Source: Euclidia mi (lineage: Eukaryota; Arthropoda; Insecta; Lepidoptera; Erebidae). Taken from it: DNA of 64,000 nucleotides. This document shows positions 10,458-23,520 of the stretch, piece after piece (the stretch's first letter is position 1; every line of letters begins with the position of its first letter). The position numbers were made by a program, and so were the translations under genes. The DNA lies in the NCBI GenBank assembly GCA_944739405.2, contig OX123182.2, forward strand, positions 17,929,326-17,993,325, read 5' to 3'. The notes under the pieces were generated by a model. That model was not told where the DNA came from and did not search any database. It saw only the letters and a program-made list of their open reading frames with translations.

Positions 10458-10560
10458 ACTTATAGGATAATTATTTATTATTAGGTACGTGGTCAAGTAG
10501 GTAGATAGACGAAGAATAAATATTATAGTAGCAGCGGCAAGTTGACAACCCTAGTGCGAC

Positions 10561-12917
10561 AGCTAGCGCGTCACTCCGCGCCAGACAGCGACAGCGTTAT
10601 ATGTTAGAAAAGAGCGGGAACGGTTAGGTTAATATCGCGTTAGGTACTGAGTGCTTATGCGAGCTAAATTGCACTTTGTTGCTTAGTAGCAAGAGTCGCA
10701 ATTTCAATAAATTGGTTTGAGGAGTGGTGCTTCTGTACGTTAGTACTATCTATTCTGTGACGCGGGTGCTTACGCCGCGGTTGTCTAGACGCTGTGCAAC
10801 GCTAACGACATTTTGTTCGAACGAAAGAGAGAGATAACCGATGCTGTTTGTCATTATTGTGTAAGCTAACCGCCAAACCTTTGACTTATGTTCTTATCTA
10901 ACCACCATACCAGATAATTTTTTGGGTGGGAAAAAAAAGGGTAAGCGACAATGTAAGGCGACATTCGTTTTGATGATTTATCCTAAGCGCAATGGATTAT
11001 TTATTTGGTGACTAGGGAAAATAAAAATAAGTGCCATATAAAGTCACGGAAATGAGACCTAAATGTAATAAATGACATATATTTTATCCAAAGAAACAGC
11101 CCTAATATCCTAACCGAAAGTTTGGTAAACATAGATTCAAGTAAAATTTGATTAAGATATTTTTTACAAAAAAGTATTTACAGCCCAAACTTCTTAACGT
11201 TCAAGTAAAGAAAAAAATATTCAAAGCCAAAATTGCTTATCTCACAGTTTTGAAATATTATTTTTATCCAACCACCATAATACAAAATACACTAAAATTA
11301 ACTGTCGTTTATGACGAAAAACTTGGTGTTAGAACCTCAATTCCTTTACCGCCTAAGCGACAAAAAGTTTGTCCTAGAGCCACGAAACTTAGACCATTAG
11401 ACGCAGAAAAAAAAGCCGATTCTAACCATATATATAAGTCAATTTCGCAAAAAATTTCGCTTACCCCCTTTTGGCCGGAAGGCATCGATGTGATTATTAG
11501 TGTTTGTTACTTCCTATATATTTATTTAAAGGTAATTCACGCTTTAGGATAAAATTGTGTATCATGGAGGAAAACACTAAACCAACGAGCACAAGGAAAC
11601 TATCTAGAACTCTTCTGTACGCGTGTTTGTCACCCAAACACCTTAACAACTGAACCAAAATGGATGAAAATGCATGTGCATATTTCAATAGGTTCCGAGA
11701 TGATCTGAATATACAATTTGACTCGTTAGGTGGCACTCCAGTTAGCGTGTTATCAAATTTGATTTGCATGACAGGTAACACAACGTCTGCAGGGCCAGTT
11801 AGTAATCATTTAATTGCGTAATGATACGGATAGATATCACAGTGTTGTTGCCTGTATTAATCGAACCTACAATACTCAGCTGCCTGACGTTAAGTGGCCA
11901 GGTAGCTATTAAAACCTTTGTTAATCAGGCAGTCGAAACGAACTCATCTCGAAAAGTAAGCATGGCGCGTTCGTTGGTTTGATGGATTTTCACAATAAGT
12001 ACATTTTTACGACATGAATTTTGTAAATGGAGTCTGCACACCTTACCTATTTGGAAATGTGCAGGCTTGCTTCTTGCCTAATAATATTTTCGTCCAACTT
12101 TAACCAGCTCTCATTGATGAGTGTTTACTATTCTTCGCCTACTTACTGCTTTTGACTATCTTCTTGTAATAATAACATTGACTTACTGTTTAAAATTACT
12201 TCACTACTCTATAAAGAGAGCAAATACAGCATTTTCTCGTCGCTACTCATGTTACACAAACACTTTACTCACATGTTTTGCATCAATGTTTACCATAAAC
12301 ACACAGTATGATCGCGGCCTTAAGATGCTATATTTCCTTATCCCCCATAATCCTCGTAACCATGGTAGGGGAGCGTCACGGGCTTGTAACGTTGATGTAA
12401 ACCTGCTTTACCCTTTACTCTTGCGGTGGCAAGCTGCTTCGATTTTTGTAGTACCTATGCTACATTTAAATTACGGTGGTCCAAACGCGTGCAAGTGTTT
12501 TCTTTTTATTATTGCCCAGCTTATACTTCAATGCGATGTGCATGCATAGATCCCTATCTGTGTCGAGTGACCCTTTAAAAGTACAATGCTATTGAAAAAG
12601 TACCAATTAGCAACAGGGAGCCTTGAAATGTGTCTGGAAGACGGCAAGAACTATGTTCTCCCGTACATGTATTAGGTAAACGGAATATTTGGTGGTAACG
12701 AAGTCATTTGTACCAAGGCTTTTAACATACATTTTGTATCACTGGTTTTAAACAGTATTTTTCTTATTTTAGCTTAACTGTACATTGTTTCACTGGATAT
12801 AAAAGCCTTAAAGTTTCCTGATCCAATAATAATTTAGGTGAAAGTGTGTCTCAACGTGGTAAGAGTCAATATTGTGAATCTATGTTGTGTGTGTATACTG
12901 TTGTTGTGCATACTAGA
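10561..12917. other. Unassigned stretch
   Basis: No recognisable gene. A weak inverted match between gggtaagcga (about 10939) and tcgcttaccccc (about 11457) may mark an old TIR element. The segment 12600-12675 looks like a highly diverged SINE family 1 body. Frames at 11148-11552 and 12121-12549 are open but have no recognisable motif. Confidence 0.3.
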
Positions 12918-12920
12918 CCA

Positions 12921-13053
12921 GAGGTCACACTTCAAACAGCAGTCGCTCTGAAGAAATGCTAATATTTTGATAAGTCTTGTTAAACTAGTACGCGAACCCC
13001 GGGCTCCAAGGTGCAAAACTTGAATGCAACTAGGATAACGCTAGGACGATGAT
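12921..13053 (+). repeat. SINE family 3, 3' fragment
   Basis: The phrase cagcagtcgctctg, then gctaatattt, then gtacgcgaaccccgggctcc, ending aggataacgctaggacgatgatg, matches the 3' half of the copy at 32807-33183 and the tail of the LINE fragment at 41005-41406. Confidence 0.7.
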
Positions 13054-16000
13054 GACTGTTGTTGCACAAGAATACGTTTTGTATTACGGGAACATATTCA
13101 TAATCATTCAACAATCGCACAAATATAACTTTGATGACTCGGAACAAACATTTGTCTAGTATACAAAGTGTTGTCCCGTATGGAGATCGTCGAACTCACA
13201 ACACTCGGTCGCAATGTCAAACATTGAGATGGCCACCGCTGCATAAATAACTTTGTCATCCGTAAATCCAAAATTAGCTGTGCGAATAATACTATTCGTT
13301 TATTGGGTATACACCCACCGTAAAAATAATTCGCCAATTGTGCGATATGCCTAAATTAGTACATATATATCGATATGCCTGAATTATTGCTTTCAAATAC
13401 CTTCTCATTATTGCCTTGTGCTAATTGAAATATCAGCATTTTCGACGGCAAAGCCAATATTTGGTCTAGAATCTACATATTTACCCATAATGGCATGTTG
13501 GTACGCATTGTATATCTAAACAAGAATTCCGTTACATGATTGTCAAATGTTTGTAGCAGCAATAGCGTATCGCATGCTCATTGCTTTTATACAACAATGT
13601 TGCCATTTGTGGCAAGCCAATAGCTGTTAGTATGCATGTTATGTTATTTGCTTTGTTTATTGTTGATGATTTTACTAGAATTCATACTGTAATAAGGGCG
13701 GAATAAACTCATAATTTTTTGTTATACGACTGATCGAAATATCGGATAAATAAATTCTAATAATTAGATTGTCGTATAACGTTTGGTTCCAATGGATTTT
13801 ATTAACTTAAAACTGAGGTAAAGAGGAGACCCAAACCAAATTATCAATAGTCAAAGCTAATTATATAAATAGAGCGATGAGATTCACGATTCCAATGCGT
13901 TATATTAAGACGGAGACTTGTTAATGTGCTGTCTACCCTTGGCTTGAAATTATTGAATTAATGAAGAAGGGGACTAATGACTATTATATATCTTGATAAA
14001 GCTAATTTAGAAGTTGTCTTTGTCTTATCCGTTGCAATACCAAACGATGTGCATTGTGTTGTCTTCGTTGTGACTATTATTTTCCGGGAAATATTCAATA
14101 AACCACACTAAGAAGCACTATTATTTGAATATATATTATATGAATCACAAATAAAATGCGTCATATGCATATGCATCAACCGTAATTTAGATTGCTCATT
14201 TAGTTTGTTTGGTTTGAAGTAACAGTTTTGTTAACCGAACAATTTCTTTAGATCCTGTGCACTGAAAAATCGAATGCATAATAATTACTTTATCCAGGAA
14301 CCTAAAGACTTTTTCAATTACACTGAAACTTAGCCACTTGGAGATGATTTCTTAGTATTATACATATTTTAATATTAAATTCAAGCTAAAGAATACATTT
14401 GAGAACCTCCAAATGACGTAAGCGAATCGTTAAGGAGCCGTGTTTCATAAAAATATCAAGTAAAAATATTTATTTTTTATCAAAAGTATAACAAATCAGT
14501 ATAATGCAGGCAGAGAGGCGTGCAAACGACAAAACATTCGCTCATCATAATAGAGTAATGGAAGGGTAACTTGGGGAAAAGTGGAACATGGCACCGGTCC
14601 CGTTAATGACGGCGTATTTGTTCTACGTACATATGAAAACGTTTTGAAGTGAAGTTTTCAATATACTCATAAAATTAATTTTATAAGCATAGATGTTTCA
14701 CACTTTTTGGGACAGATTTTTCTCTTTGAGGTTATGTCATGAGTACCTACCATTAGATTTTTAGGACATTTTAGTTTGCTTAGAAAAATACTCAAACATA
14801 TACTTACAATTGCTATATAGACATGTGTCATACTCTCCTTTTAAACAATTAACACTTTAGGAATTCCATGGAAATCAAGTTTTCATTTCAATTCCAGTTA
14901 CGTAAAGATATACTCAAAAATCCTTCATATATATTCAAGATGTACCTAATTTATTTGCCATTGCTTGTTTGCCAGATGTCCTCTTCAAGACATTTTTTTC
15001 ACAGACCTAGTAATTTGATCCTTCCTTTCAAGTATTTCATAGGAAGATATTAAAGTGATTGCCGAATTAATACAATCAAACAAACTGGGCCTTAATTTAA
15101 ACTCCATTTGACTGAAATCCACGGTCCTCAAACTGATTTGAAATTGAGCAATGACTTACTATATAATCTTGATACATATAGAAGTTGGCGTAGACTAAAT
15201 GAACGGAAAATAAATTTGAACGCTGAGACAACCGGAAAAATCCATTATTTTACACTTATCTTGCTTGATAACACGGCATTAAATCTGTTCGATTGAGATC
15301 TCTTAAGACATAATTTTCGCTTTGGAAATTGGTAGATAGGAGAACAATCTTTTGTGTAGTAAAGATATATATTTAAGTACTGGCGATACATTTTATTGTG
15401 AGTGTTCGGTGTGAACGGAAATTGGGCAAATTGCTATGGGGTTGAGCGTTTCGGGGCTGATAGGGTTTTTGGAAAGATGTCTGTCATTATGGTAACCATT
15501 AATCTTACTCTGTCGATTGCCCCGTTTATATAGTGGTGTAGAATTATGCTTTTGCGTTTTGTATAATGCTGTATCATTTTCAACTCGTGAAATGTGTTTA
15601 ATTTTGTCTTGTCTTTTGGGAATAATATACATTTGTTTTATTCTTTTGGAGGACGTTGCGGTCGGTGTTTTTTTAGATGTAATAATTGTACTTGCTTTTC
15701 GTAGCTTATGTTAAGGATATTTGCAATCTTATTAATCTTAATGTCTTTAGTAAAAAAATAAAAATTACTTCAGAATGAAGCTCAAAGTCATGTCGAGTTA
15801 CATTTTACATTCATTTACTTCAATTAAATAAACCAGTACCCTTTAATCAGATTTTCTTAAATAAGAAAATGAACGTATTGTCTGGGGCAAATATACTTAT
15901 TTTAATTTGATCTCTAAAACATATCACAAAACTTATTAGAACTGAAATTTAAAGCTTAAAGTCTCACAAGTGTAATATTTCAAATAAAGATAATTAAATA

Positions 16001-17383
16001 TGTAACAGAATACCTTCTCGCCTTCACTTGTTACATACGTAGTTGTAGGCGAGGTCTGTAGGTATTCTTCATGATAAGATATGACATGATAGTGTAGCTT
16101 TAAAGTCTGTTTTAGGTAAGAAAATTTATGATATAATTTATGATTATTTTAAGGACAAGAATGCTTGGTAGACAAGTTCAATACTTACTGTTCCAGTTGT
16201 TGTGTACAGCTTTATATTTAATTGTTTTTATATACATACTGCTTGACATGTTTGAATTTTGAATATCTTTATTTTTGACATAAGTTTCTCTGTTTGACAT
16301 GTATATTTGTTTGCGTCATTATTTTATTTGACATTTAATTTTTATATACACTTTGACATTTTTTTAATTCAATTATGCGTTTATTTGTTGACGTTCTGCT
16401 CTTTTAAATATGTTATAGTGCATTAATGTCGGATAGATTTTTTTTAGTCTAATAGTCTAATGTAAGTTCGAATGGCTTGTCTTGGAAAGTAGGTTCGTCA
16501 TGCTCACTGTACTGTCACTGCAGGCGGTAGCGTCGGTGGTCGGGTCACCCACTTCCCTCTAATATGGTTGAGGTGGGTGATGGCTGATCATTGCGTTATA
16601 CTCGTGAACGGGTGCTGCCTGTGGTGACTGGTCGATCTACTGGACAGGATACAGCTTTTGACTTGCTGATTTATGTGTTTATTTGCAATTTGTTCCAATT
16701 GTTTTGGGGTAATTCATGCATTGTAACGTGATTTGACTGAGCAGTGATTACATAACAACATGATATTTAACATGTGTGCGGTTACACCCTACTTGTCATT
16801 TTGTTTTGGAGGCTAAGTGTTAGTCATAAAGGGGACTACAAGAGCTAAACGCGAGTTTTATAGTGCTTTAAAGTATATGATTCAATGCAGTTAACACAAT
16901 CAGATAAATATATGATATTCTTCAGGATATAATCTAGTTAAGTACTGTGTTGAAAACATAATACAACTAACTTTAATCGATAGAAAAAATTCACAAAGAT
17001 ACCTCTAAAACAATATTTTAACGAGTAAAAACCATATTAAAATACATACCTACAATCATTCTGATTTTTTGACAAATTATTCAACAAGCAATATACTAAC
17101 GAAATACTGTTTTATTTTTTAATCCAATCAATAAGTACATTTTCTGTAATTAATTTATTTCATGTTTTTTTAAAGTTCTGAACGTCCCGTCGTCGTCGCG
17201 CTTCATCGCTAGCTTCATAAAATCCGACAGTGACAGCAACAGCTCAACTTTTCAAGTCTTAAGTAGGTACGTAACTAAATAAATGGCAACAGGTTGTGTG
17301 ATAGCTATGATGTTAATTGAAAATTGTGATATTATTATTTTTATTAATATAATAATTATATAACTTCATATTTAACTATGCAG
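13054..17383. other. Long unassigned AT-rich stretch
   Basis: No ORF of substance, no RNA gene and no clear repeat was recognised. A small hairpin with 10-bp arms (gttatacgac / gtcgtataac) lies at about 13720-13782. The segment 16240-16365 holds five TTGACAT words. It could be intergenic or intronic DNA. Confidence 0.35.
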
Positions 17384-17616
17384 ACAGTACTGTCACGGTA
17401 ATATAATCTAACAGTATTGTAACTCGGCCGTCTTCGTGAGTTATATACCTACCAGACGCGCCGCATGCGAGCTGCGGTACGATCGCGGCTGTGGGTACTT
17501 TTGGCACAGTCCGCACAGTCTAATGGGTACTTTGCTCGAGGCGCGTAGGTATAACTCGAGTTTCGTGCGTTTGTATGGAGTTACAATACTGTTAGATATT
17601 ATTACCGTGGTACTGT
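17384..17616. mobile_element. 233-bp MITE with about 40-bp inverted repeats
   Basis: The left arm 17384-17425 (acagtac..cacggtaata..atctaacagtattg..ctc) is mirrored by the right arm 17578-17616 with a few indels. The interior is GC-rich (cggccgtcttcgtg ... gcggtacgatcgcgg), unlike the flanks. No ORF of note and no certain TSD. Confidence 0.75.
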
Positions 17617-17699
17617 GTTGCTGGGGAGTTTGTTGCGCTGCTTCTTCTTCCTAGCGAAAACACATAGGAAGCAGTGAAGGGTTGGGCTTTTTGGGGGAC

Positions 17700-17775
17700 T
17701 GTCTATTGTATAATTTAACGTTCAGAAAGAGCTGTTTACCAGCCAATTTTGAATAAAAGATTTTGATTTTGATAT
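17700..17775 (+). repeat. LINE-type 3' terminus remnant
   Basis: The segment ends gaataaaagattttgattttgat. An AATAAA-like signal followed by a short TTTTGA repeat is the same architecture as the end of the LINE at 53130-53165. The body is too eroded to classify. Confidence 0.45.
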
Positions 17776-17836
17776 ATAATGTAAGAGAATTCATGATATT
17801 ATTACATATGAAGATATACTTCAGAAGCGGGTTTCA

Positions 17837-17894
17837 GCGGGTTGGCAGACTCCACATGACTTCTCCTGAAGTCATGTGGAGTCTGCCAACCCGC
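17837..17894. repeat. Perfect 27-bp-arm palindrome with 4-nt loop
   Basis: The left arm 17837-17863 (gcgggttggcagactcc...) and right arm 17868-17894 are exact reverse complements with tcct between. The right arm continues into SINE family 2 sequence (acccgcaattggccagtg, to about 17930), so the left arm is an inverted copy of 27 bp of that SINE. Confidence 0.9.
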
Positions 17895-17978
17895 AATTGG
17901 CCAGTGTGGAGGAATATTGCCTAAACTTTTTACAGTAACAAATGTGTGTGAGTGTATCTGTCGCAGGGGTTCAAAAGC

Positions 17979-18328
17979 CGTGATATTATAATTTCACGAG
18001 TGATATTATAATTACACAGATTATAGTCAATTGTTTGTTCAAGTCTGTACGACTGATTTAAGGCCGGTTTCAATATTCTATCTATCCACGGATTTTGAGA
18101 TTCGAGATTCGTGTTTGACATATTTTGTATAGAGCTTATGTTAAAAACGAATCTAAAATCTCAAAAAAAAGGACAGATTGAATATTGAATTCCGCGGTAA
18201 GTCAACTCATAATAAACCTAGACTTCTTATAATATCACTATTGCGGACCTATATTTATTATTATATCACTATTGCGGCCCAGTGAAATTACAATATCACT
18301 GAAATGAGCTCGTGAAATTATACGAACC
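17979..18328. mobile_element. MITE-like element rich in GTGATATTATAAT words, with a second MITE inside
   Basis: The outer ends carry gtgatattataatttcacgag at the left and, inverted, ataatttcacgagctcattt at the right, with several further atatcact words at 18230-18300. At 18062-18197 an inner element has inverted ends: ttcaatattc at both ends, then gattttgagattcgagattc against its diverged inverse near 18145-18165. The inner unit is about 136 bp. No ORFs. Confidence 0.65.
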
Positions 18329-19796
18329 AGTTTAACATTGTATATTACAATATTTTAGAGATGTATGTAAGCTTCTTAGAACAACGTGTACTTGCTACAT
18401 ATTTTGTCACTTATATGCTTTCACATTGCATGATTATATTATTTTCATAAATAAAAATACATATAATTAATTTTGTATAATAAATAATTGATATAATACT
18501 TATACAGCATCTAACGTGCTGCTCTTAATCAGAATACCTTAGGAGCGACACACTAGCATAAAAACCTCTGTAGGTGGGAAAAATGCAGGAAAAACTGTAA
18601 GTGGGGGACGCAGATGCGAGTCGACATTCTCGCTTACACGTATGAGTTTTCGGACAGTGTGAGTGAGATAGCAATCAACTTTTTGTATTTAAAAAGTGGT
18701 TGTTAATTGCAGTTCCTTGGGTATTCTTTTTTAACAGTGTCTGGTGCGCAGTGAGCGTATGCTTAAAGAATATTGTGTGACTGCTTTCTTTTTGTTTTCT
18801 CTGTTATTTTAGTGACAATAACGATTATTCTTTATCGTTTAACAAAACGATCCAATTTATATTTTGTTTAGCTGGAATTGCTCTTTGTTGCATGAAAATG
18901 TAATGTAAAGACTATGATGTTCATAACAAAATTGTTGTTTCGCAATTGCTATGGTTTTATTTGCTAACTAGTTACTGTTCATTTTATTTCATTGAAACGA
19001 AGCTTGAGAAATTATTACCATTATTATTAGTAAATCATACTTTTCAATGATAAAGGTACTGTTATCGTAATTATCTAAAATATTGGTGTGTACAATCCTT
19101 AGTTAATTATCGTCTATCTAATAGTACTTTGTGTCTATTATATAAATACTTTCAAAATATCTACGATTTGGAAAAAACACGGGTGCTACTTATAGCGTGA
19201 AAATGTGACTACTGTATGTTTAGACCATTTTCATTAATTTAAGATTGGTGTAATAGGATTTAGCTGAATATTTGTAATCTCCCTTATTTGTTGGCTATTT
19301 ATTTCAAATGCTATCGTTATTATGGCAGATATGGCTGAACTATTACTTACTATCTAAATATGACTCCAATTATCGAATTGTTCGACTAAATTTAAATTAT
19401 GCCATTTGTTTACAGCAGCTATTTGCCATCCGAGATTTATTGTCCGTTTGATTGTAAATTCAATTTATTATGTAGTTACGATATAGCATATTCATAAACT
19501 GGATGGACAATATGTTATAAAACATAGCATAATACATAATATAATATACACGACTATATCCGCACATCCATATTCGCGCAATAATAAATTGACATAGATT
19601 GAAAACTAATATGTCAACCTCACTTAACAAACTGGATAAGTAGGTAAGGATTTACCGTGAACCATACGAACCTATATCTACTGTTAAAAACATGACCTCC
19701 TTTTGGTTTGTCGTAGTCAGTTAGAAACGATTTTATTAATCCGTGCAGAATCTTCTACATACAAAATTCTATGAAAATTAAATTCCAGTAATCTTA
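18329..19796. other. Unassigned AT-rich stretch
   Basis: No coding, RNA or repeat structure is recognised. Confidence 0.3.
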
Positions 19797-20000
19797 ATAT
19801 ATAAAATCCTTGCGTTACTGACTGACTGACAGACACGCTACAGCCGAAACTATTGGGCGCAGGAAGCTGAAATTTGGCATGTATGTTCCTTGGGGACCGT
19901 AGGGGTGCACTAAGAAGGGATTTCCCGAAATTCCCACGGGATCAGCCAAAACAGGTAAATAAAAAAAAATCAGGCGTAGCTGCTGGCGTCCTCTAGTCTT
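19797..20000 (+). repeat. Dispersed repeat R, copy 1
   Basis: It starts ataaaatccttgcgttactg with actgactgactgacagac, passes gccgaaactattggg and ggggtgcactaagaaggga, and ends gcgtagctgctggcgtcctc. Two further copies lie at 34615-34819 (inverted) and 62400-62611. No TIR or ORF is visible; the class is unknown, possibly a Helitron-like or non-autonomous retroposon. Confidence 0.7.
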
Positions 20001-20990
20001 TTATATTAGCATCATATTTTTATACTTGATATAAAACAAAGATACACAATCAAATAACAGTATCTTTTAAATAACATAATATAATACTATGGTGTATTTA
20101 CGTAAATAACTGTTACAGCGTACCAGGGAAACATACACAGAAAGTGCAATAAATAAAGTGAGCCATAAATATGAAGTAAGACAAATAAATGAATGAAGTC
20201 GTCGTAACATGCTAATAGAGGGGCTGTAATGTTCCGTTTTAGGGATGTGCAGTTCCGATCCGATTTTCAGGGATTTGGTATAAGTTTTAGGAAAGTGCGG
20301 TATCAATTGAAATATTTGTTTGCTTTGCTGTCTGAATTACTTTTAATTAAGAGATGTGTGAATGCAAATAAACTAAGTGTTATAGGTAATAATTATCGAT
20401 ACCTTTTGTTATTTGGATATGTGTTAGTTCTGAAATCTTAATAGGTACTAATTCTAAAATATTTATTGACTTGGGTAACAGATAGGTTACGACCATCAAA
20501 TGAATAATTTATTTTAATTGTTTAATCTCAATCAGATCAACATTAATTATTTAAACCCATAAATTCTGGTACACATTTTAACTCAAGAATTGACCTCCTG
20601 GCTACCGTGCAACGTTATTAAACCAGCTCACATATAAGCACAGGTACATCCCTATTCTATATACTTATCTATGGCTTAACTTGTAATTGCGCACAGGCTG
20701 CGATTCACGCGGGAATATAAACAGCTGATATTGCAATATGTTTCGAGTTTGAAGTTTCAATCGAGTTTGCGTATAAAGATATGGTTTTGCGGAAAGCTAC
20801 GAGTAACTATTATCTTGCCTACTACTAAAATAAACGTAAATATTTGTGAAGATGAGCGTGAAAGACAAATTTTTCACGCAAAAGCTACTGAACTAATTCT
20901 ATACATCAGTAATACAGTTTATACATTTAGGAAATAATTGTGATAACCACTGCTTCACCTATTCTTTTTCTCATCCAATTTGACATAGAA
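20001..20990. other. Unassigned AT-rich stretch
   Basis: Short frames here (20229-20441, 20731-20937) have no recognisable motif and no supporting context. Confidence 0.3.
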
Positions 20991-20994
20991 CTTT

Positions 20995-21062
20995 TGAATC
21001 CTCTGAGGTTGCACGTGTGCATGGGCGGCGATAATAGCTTAAAATCAGGCGTTCCATCTGCT
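20995..21062 (+). repeat. Metulj-like retroposon M, eroded 3' end
   Basis: The words gggcggcgataatagctta and caggcgttccatctgctc correspond, with many changes, to the 3' end of the M repeats at 37130-37200. The poly-A is lost. Confidence 0.5.
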
Positions 21063-21508
21063 CTTTTGCCTTCTGTGTCATGAAAGAGCTTAACAAACAT
21101 TCAAGAAACGGATACGAACAACACCCAGAGAATCAAACATTTCATGGCTCAAAAAGTGTCCTAGATCTTCAAATACTAGAGAACGATGGACACATCGCAA
21201 AATGTCATAACTATACCTAATAATCACGAAAACGTTTCGCCTCGCGAAAGTCGCGAATAGAAACATCCATTCCCCTCTTTGCCATGTTTCTTTCGGCTTA
21301 TTTAACTTAGTATTAACTTTAAAACTATATTCATGTATACGGTGGAATAAAAACGCCAGACTAACATTATGCAAACATCCATTTTGTTTGCGCGCGAATA
21401 CAAAATGGCGACACGTCGTCATAGAATGCTTCGTTACGGTGAAGGCGCGAACAAACATTGCTTTGTACCTACCTATGTGCAATTCTAATTGAAATGAATT
21501 TTTGTATG

Positions 21509-21682
21509 GACTGCCTCCGTGATCCAGTGGATAAGGTCTGCGATAGTGATCCCGGGTTCAATTCCTGGGTCGGGCAAAACTGTTACCGAGTTTTGCCGAA
21601 TACTCAGCAGCGGCACGCATTCTGGTAAAGTGTCCGGTAACGGCATCAGGCTCGCCTACTATTACGTGGGACCTAAACATAA
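21509..21682 (+). repeat. SINE family 1, 3'-truncated copy
   Basis: The tRNA-like head is gactgcctccgtgatccagtgg with B box GGGTTCAATTCC, followed by the body (ggtaacggcatcaggctcgcc, attacgtgggacc). The copy ends before the ccccttcgggg tail. Many substitutions relative to 9690-9963 indicate an older copy. Confidence 0.8.
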
Positions 21683-23390
21683 AATTTAAAATTATCCCTG
21701 AAAACACACATATATAACGGAAAAAAAATACTAGACAGAGTATACCGACGAGTAGACAAATCAAATTCCATTGTGCAGACAACTGCTACGTCAAAGACAT
21801 TTTGGACAACTGTGAAAATACTTGTAAGTTACTGTCAGAACAATCCACAGTTACTTCACATGCCAAGCGCTTGTCTTGCGAAACATCTGCCGCAATTTAA
21901 ACAGCCAACAAGCCAGAATCAAACATAAACCATACATTTCATAAACGAGTTAAGACTTAAGTAAGCATTGTCTATACGACAGTAAAACTGGCAAGTGCCC
22001 TGCTGCGGTGTGCCCGTTGTCATATTACAGTAGGACTAATGGTCTCTTTTATATCACGTCATTTGGCAAACTCCAACGCAAAATAGACTTTATTTTAATG
22101 TACGATCGTTCAGCTTGTCTGTTGCAGACCCTGACAATTTAGGTCTTTGTTTTGTAAGCAAGACATAATATGTGATTGGTCGACCAATAATATTATGTGG
22201 TTATTTGGTCGAGACGGTCGTCTATTTAAAATTTGGTTTTGTGGCAGTGTTTGTAGAATGTAGGACTGGTTTTTAGTTTTCTTGGCATTTTGGTGATGAG
22301 TTGGGTCGTAATTAATGGAAATTATGAATTATTGTCGCCGAGGTGTTTGATTTATTATATAAGTATATAGCGATACCTTAACGACGCAACCATTGGGTAT
22401 AAATAAATAGACCCAACACACAGAAGACTAGAGACAAGGTAAAATAGAATAAAAACTGCGTTTAAAGTATATAATTTTGATCTGCATTATTTATCGACAG
22501 ACACATGATTAGAACTGTCAGAACTATTCATACATTCCTGTAACTAATTGGAACTTTATGATAACGTAATATAAATGGATACGACCTTTGTGAATGGGCC
22601 GTACTGAATTATTATAAGCCTAACTCTGGTATAGTTTGGTAAACACTATTGATATAAAATCGTTAGACATAGTTTTCATTGTTTTTTTCTAAGTATTTTC
22701 TATCTATCTATGAATAAGACTTTCTTAGATAGATTGCAACCAGGATAAGCTACAACGATAGGATATATATGTTTTTTAATAAGTTGGAAGCAGTACAGCC
22801 AGCTTAATATTTTTATCAAACGAATAATCATTTCTCATCCACGCACTTCAGAGTAGCTTAACACCCAAAACCGCAGCCAACTATCTGGTGCGTATTGTCA
22901 AATTACGCCACCACAACTAATGGTGGTCGGCTTGTATAATATTTGGCGAGCGCTGAATCAAATTACACTTTATTATAAAATATGCTCTCTCTCGTGTAGA
23001 GGGTAATAGTGCATAGCATGTTGACGGTTTCAGAGTGGAGACGGATATACTTTTAAATTTATTTGCTTTTATGATGTCCTCTGTTATGCATGTTACGAGT
23101 TGCGCATTTGCTTTTTACTGTACGTGCAGTTTTTAGAGTAATTAAAATCTTTCAAAGGATTTTTGAATAAAATATTTTTGTGATTAAGCTTATTTGTGTA
23201 CGTGTTGGAAGTAATAAAGGATGTTTACAGCACCGTCGTCAAAGCAATCAAACGATTTTTGTACGAAATTTCCTTATTAAAAGGGCCGTATCTTTTTTTT
23301 ACCTTAATTTAAAGGTATTTTTCGCAGCTTCAAAGGACCGTAGATTTGAGTAAATGGTTTTATTTCAACTCGATATATCCACGCGTTCTC
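21683..23390. other. Unassigned stretch
   Basis: No gene recognised. Near the right end, 23395-23466 contains gcacggaaccctaaaaat, a phrase typical of a dispersed repeat end; it directly precedes the LINE copy. Confidence 0.3.
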
Positions 23391-23520
23391 AAAATAAACG
23401 GTCTCGATGGACGGAAAGTGGTCATATAAAGGCGCCGTTTTTCGTTTTTTGGCACGGAACCCTAAAAATGAATAAATTTTTACAACATTTTGGAAATGAG
23501 ACTATTTTTCTGTCGTTGGG

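Larger units (their letters stand above)
9070..10560. mobile_element. Long foldback element (arms about 322 bp) with nested SINEs
   Basis: The left arm 9070-9391 pairs with the right arm 9964-10560. Landmarks of the pairing are ctagggttgtcgacttgcc against its near inverse at 10536-10553, ttgaccacgtacctaataat (9134 region) against 10475-10494, and ttcctaaacgcgtggaccg (9255 region) against 10083-10101. The right arm is longer only because a SINE (10184-10457) sits inside it. The spacer carries a SINE family 1 copy. No transposase was found. It is best described as a long-TIR or foldback element; the superfamily is unknown. Confidence 0.8.

Noticed and set aside
11148..11552. A 134-codon plus-strand frame
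   Set aside because: Lysine/isoleucine-rich and without recognisable domain; may lie in an old TIR element.
12121..12549. A 142-codon frame on the plus strand with hydrophobic start
   Set aside because: Hydrophobicity comes from AT-rich sequence; no motif, signal or splice context supports a gene.
21090..21482. A 130-codon frame on the minus strand
   Set aside because: No recognisable domain, no supporting context, and a composition that looks like translated non-coding DNA; kept as unassigned.
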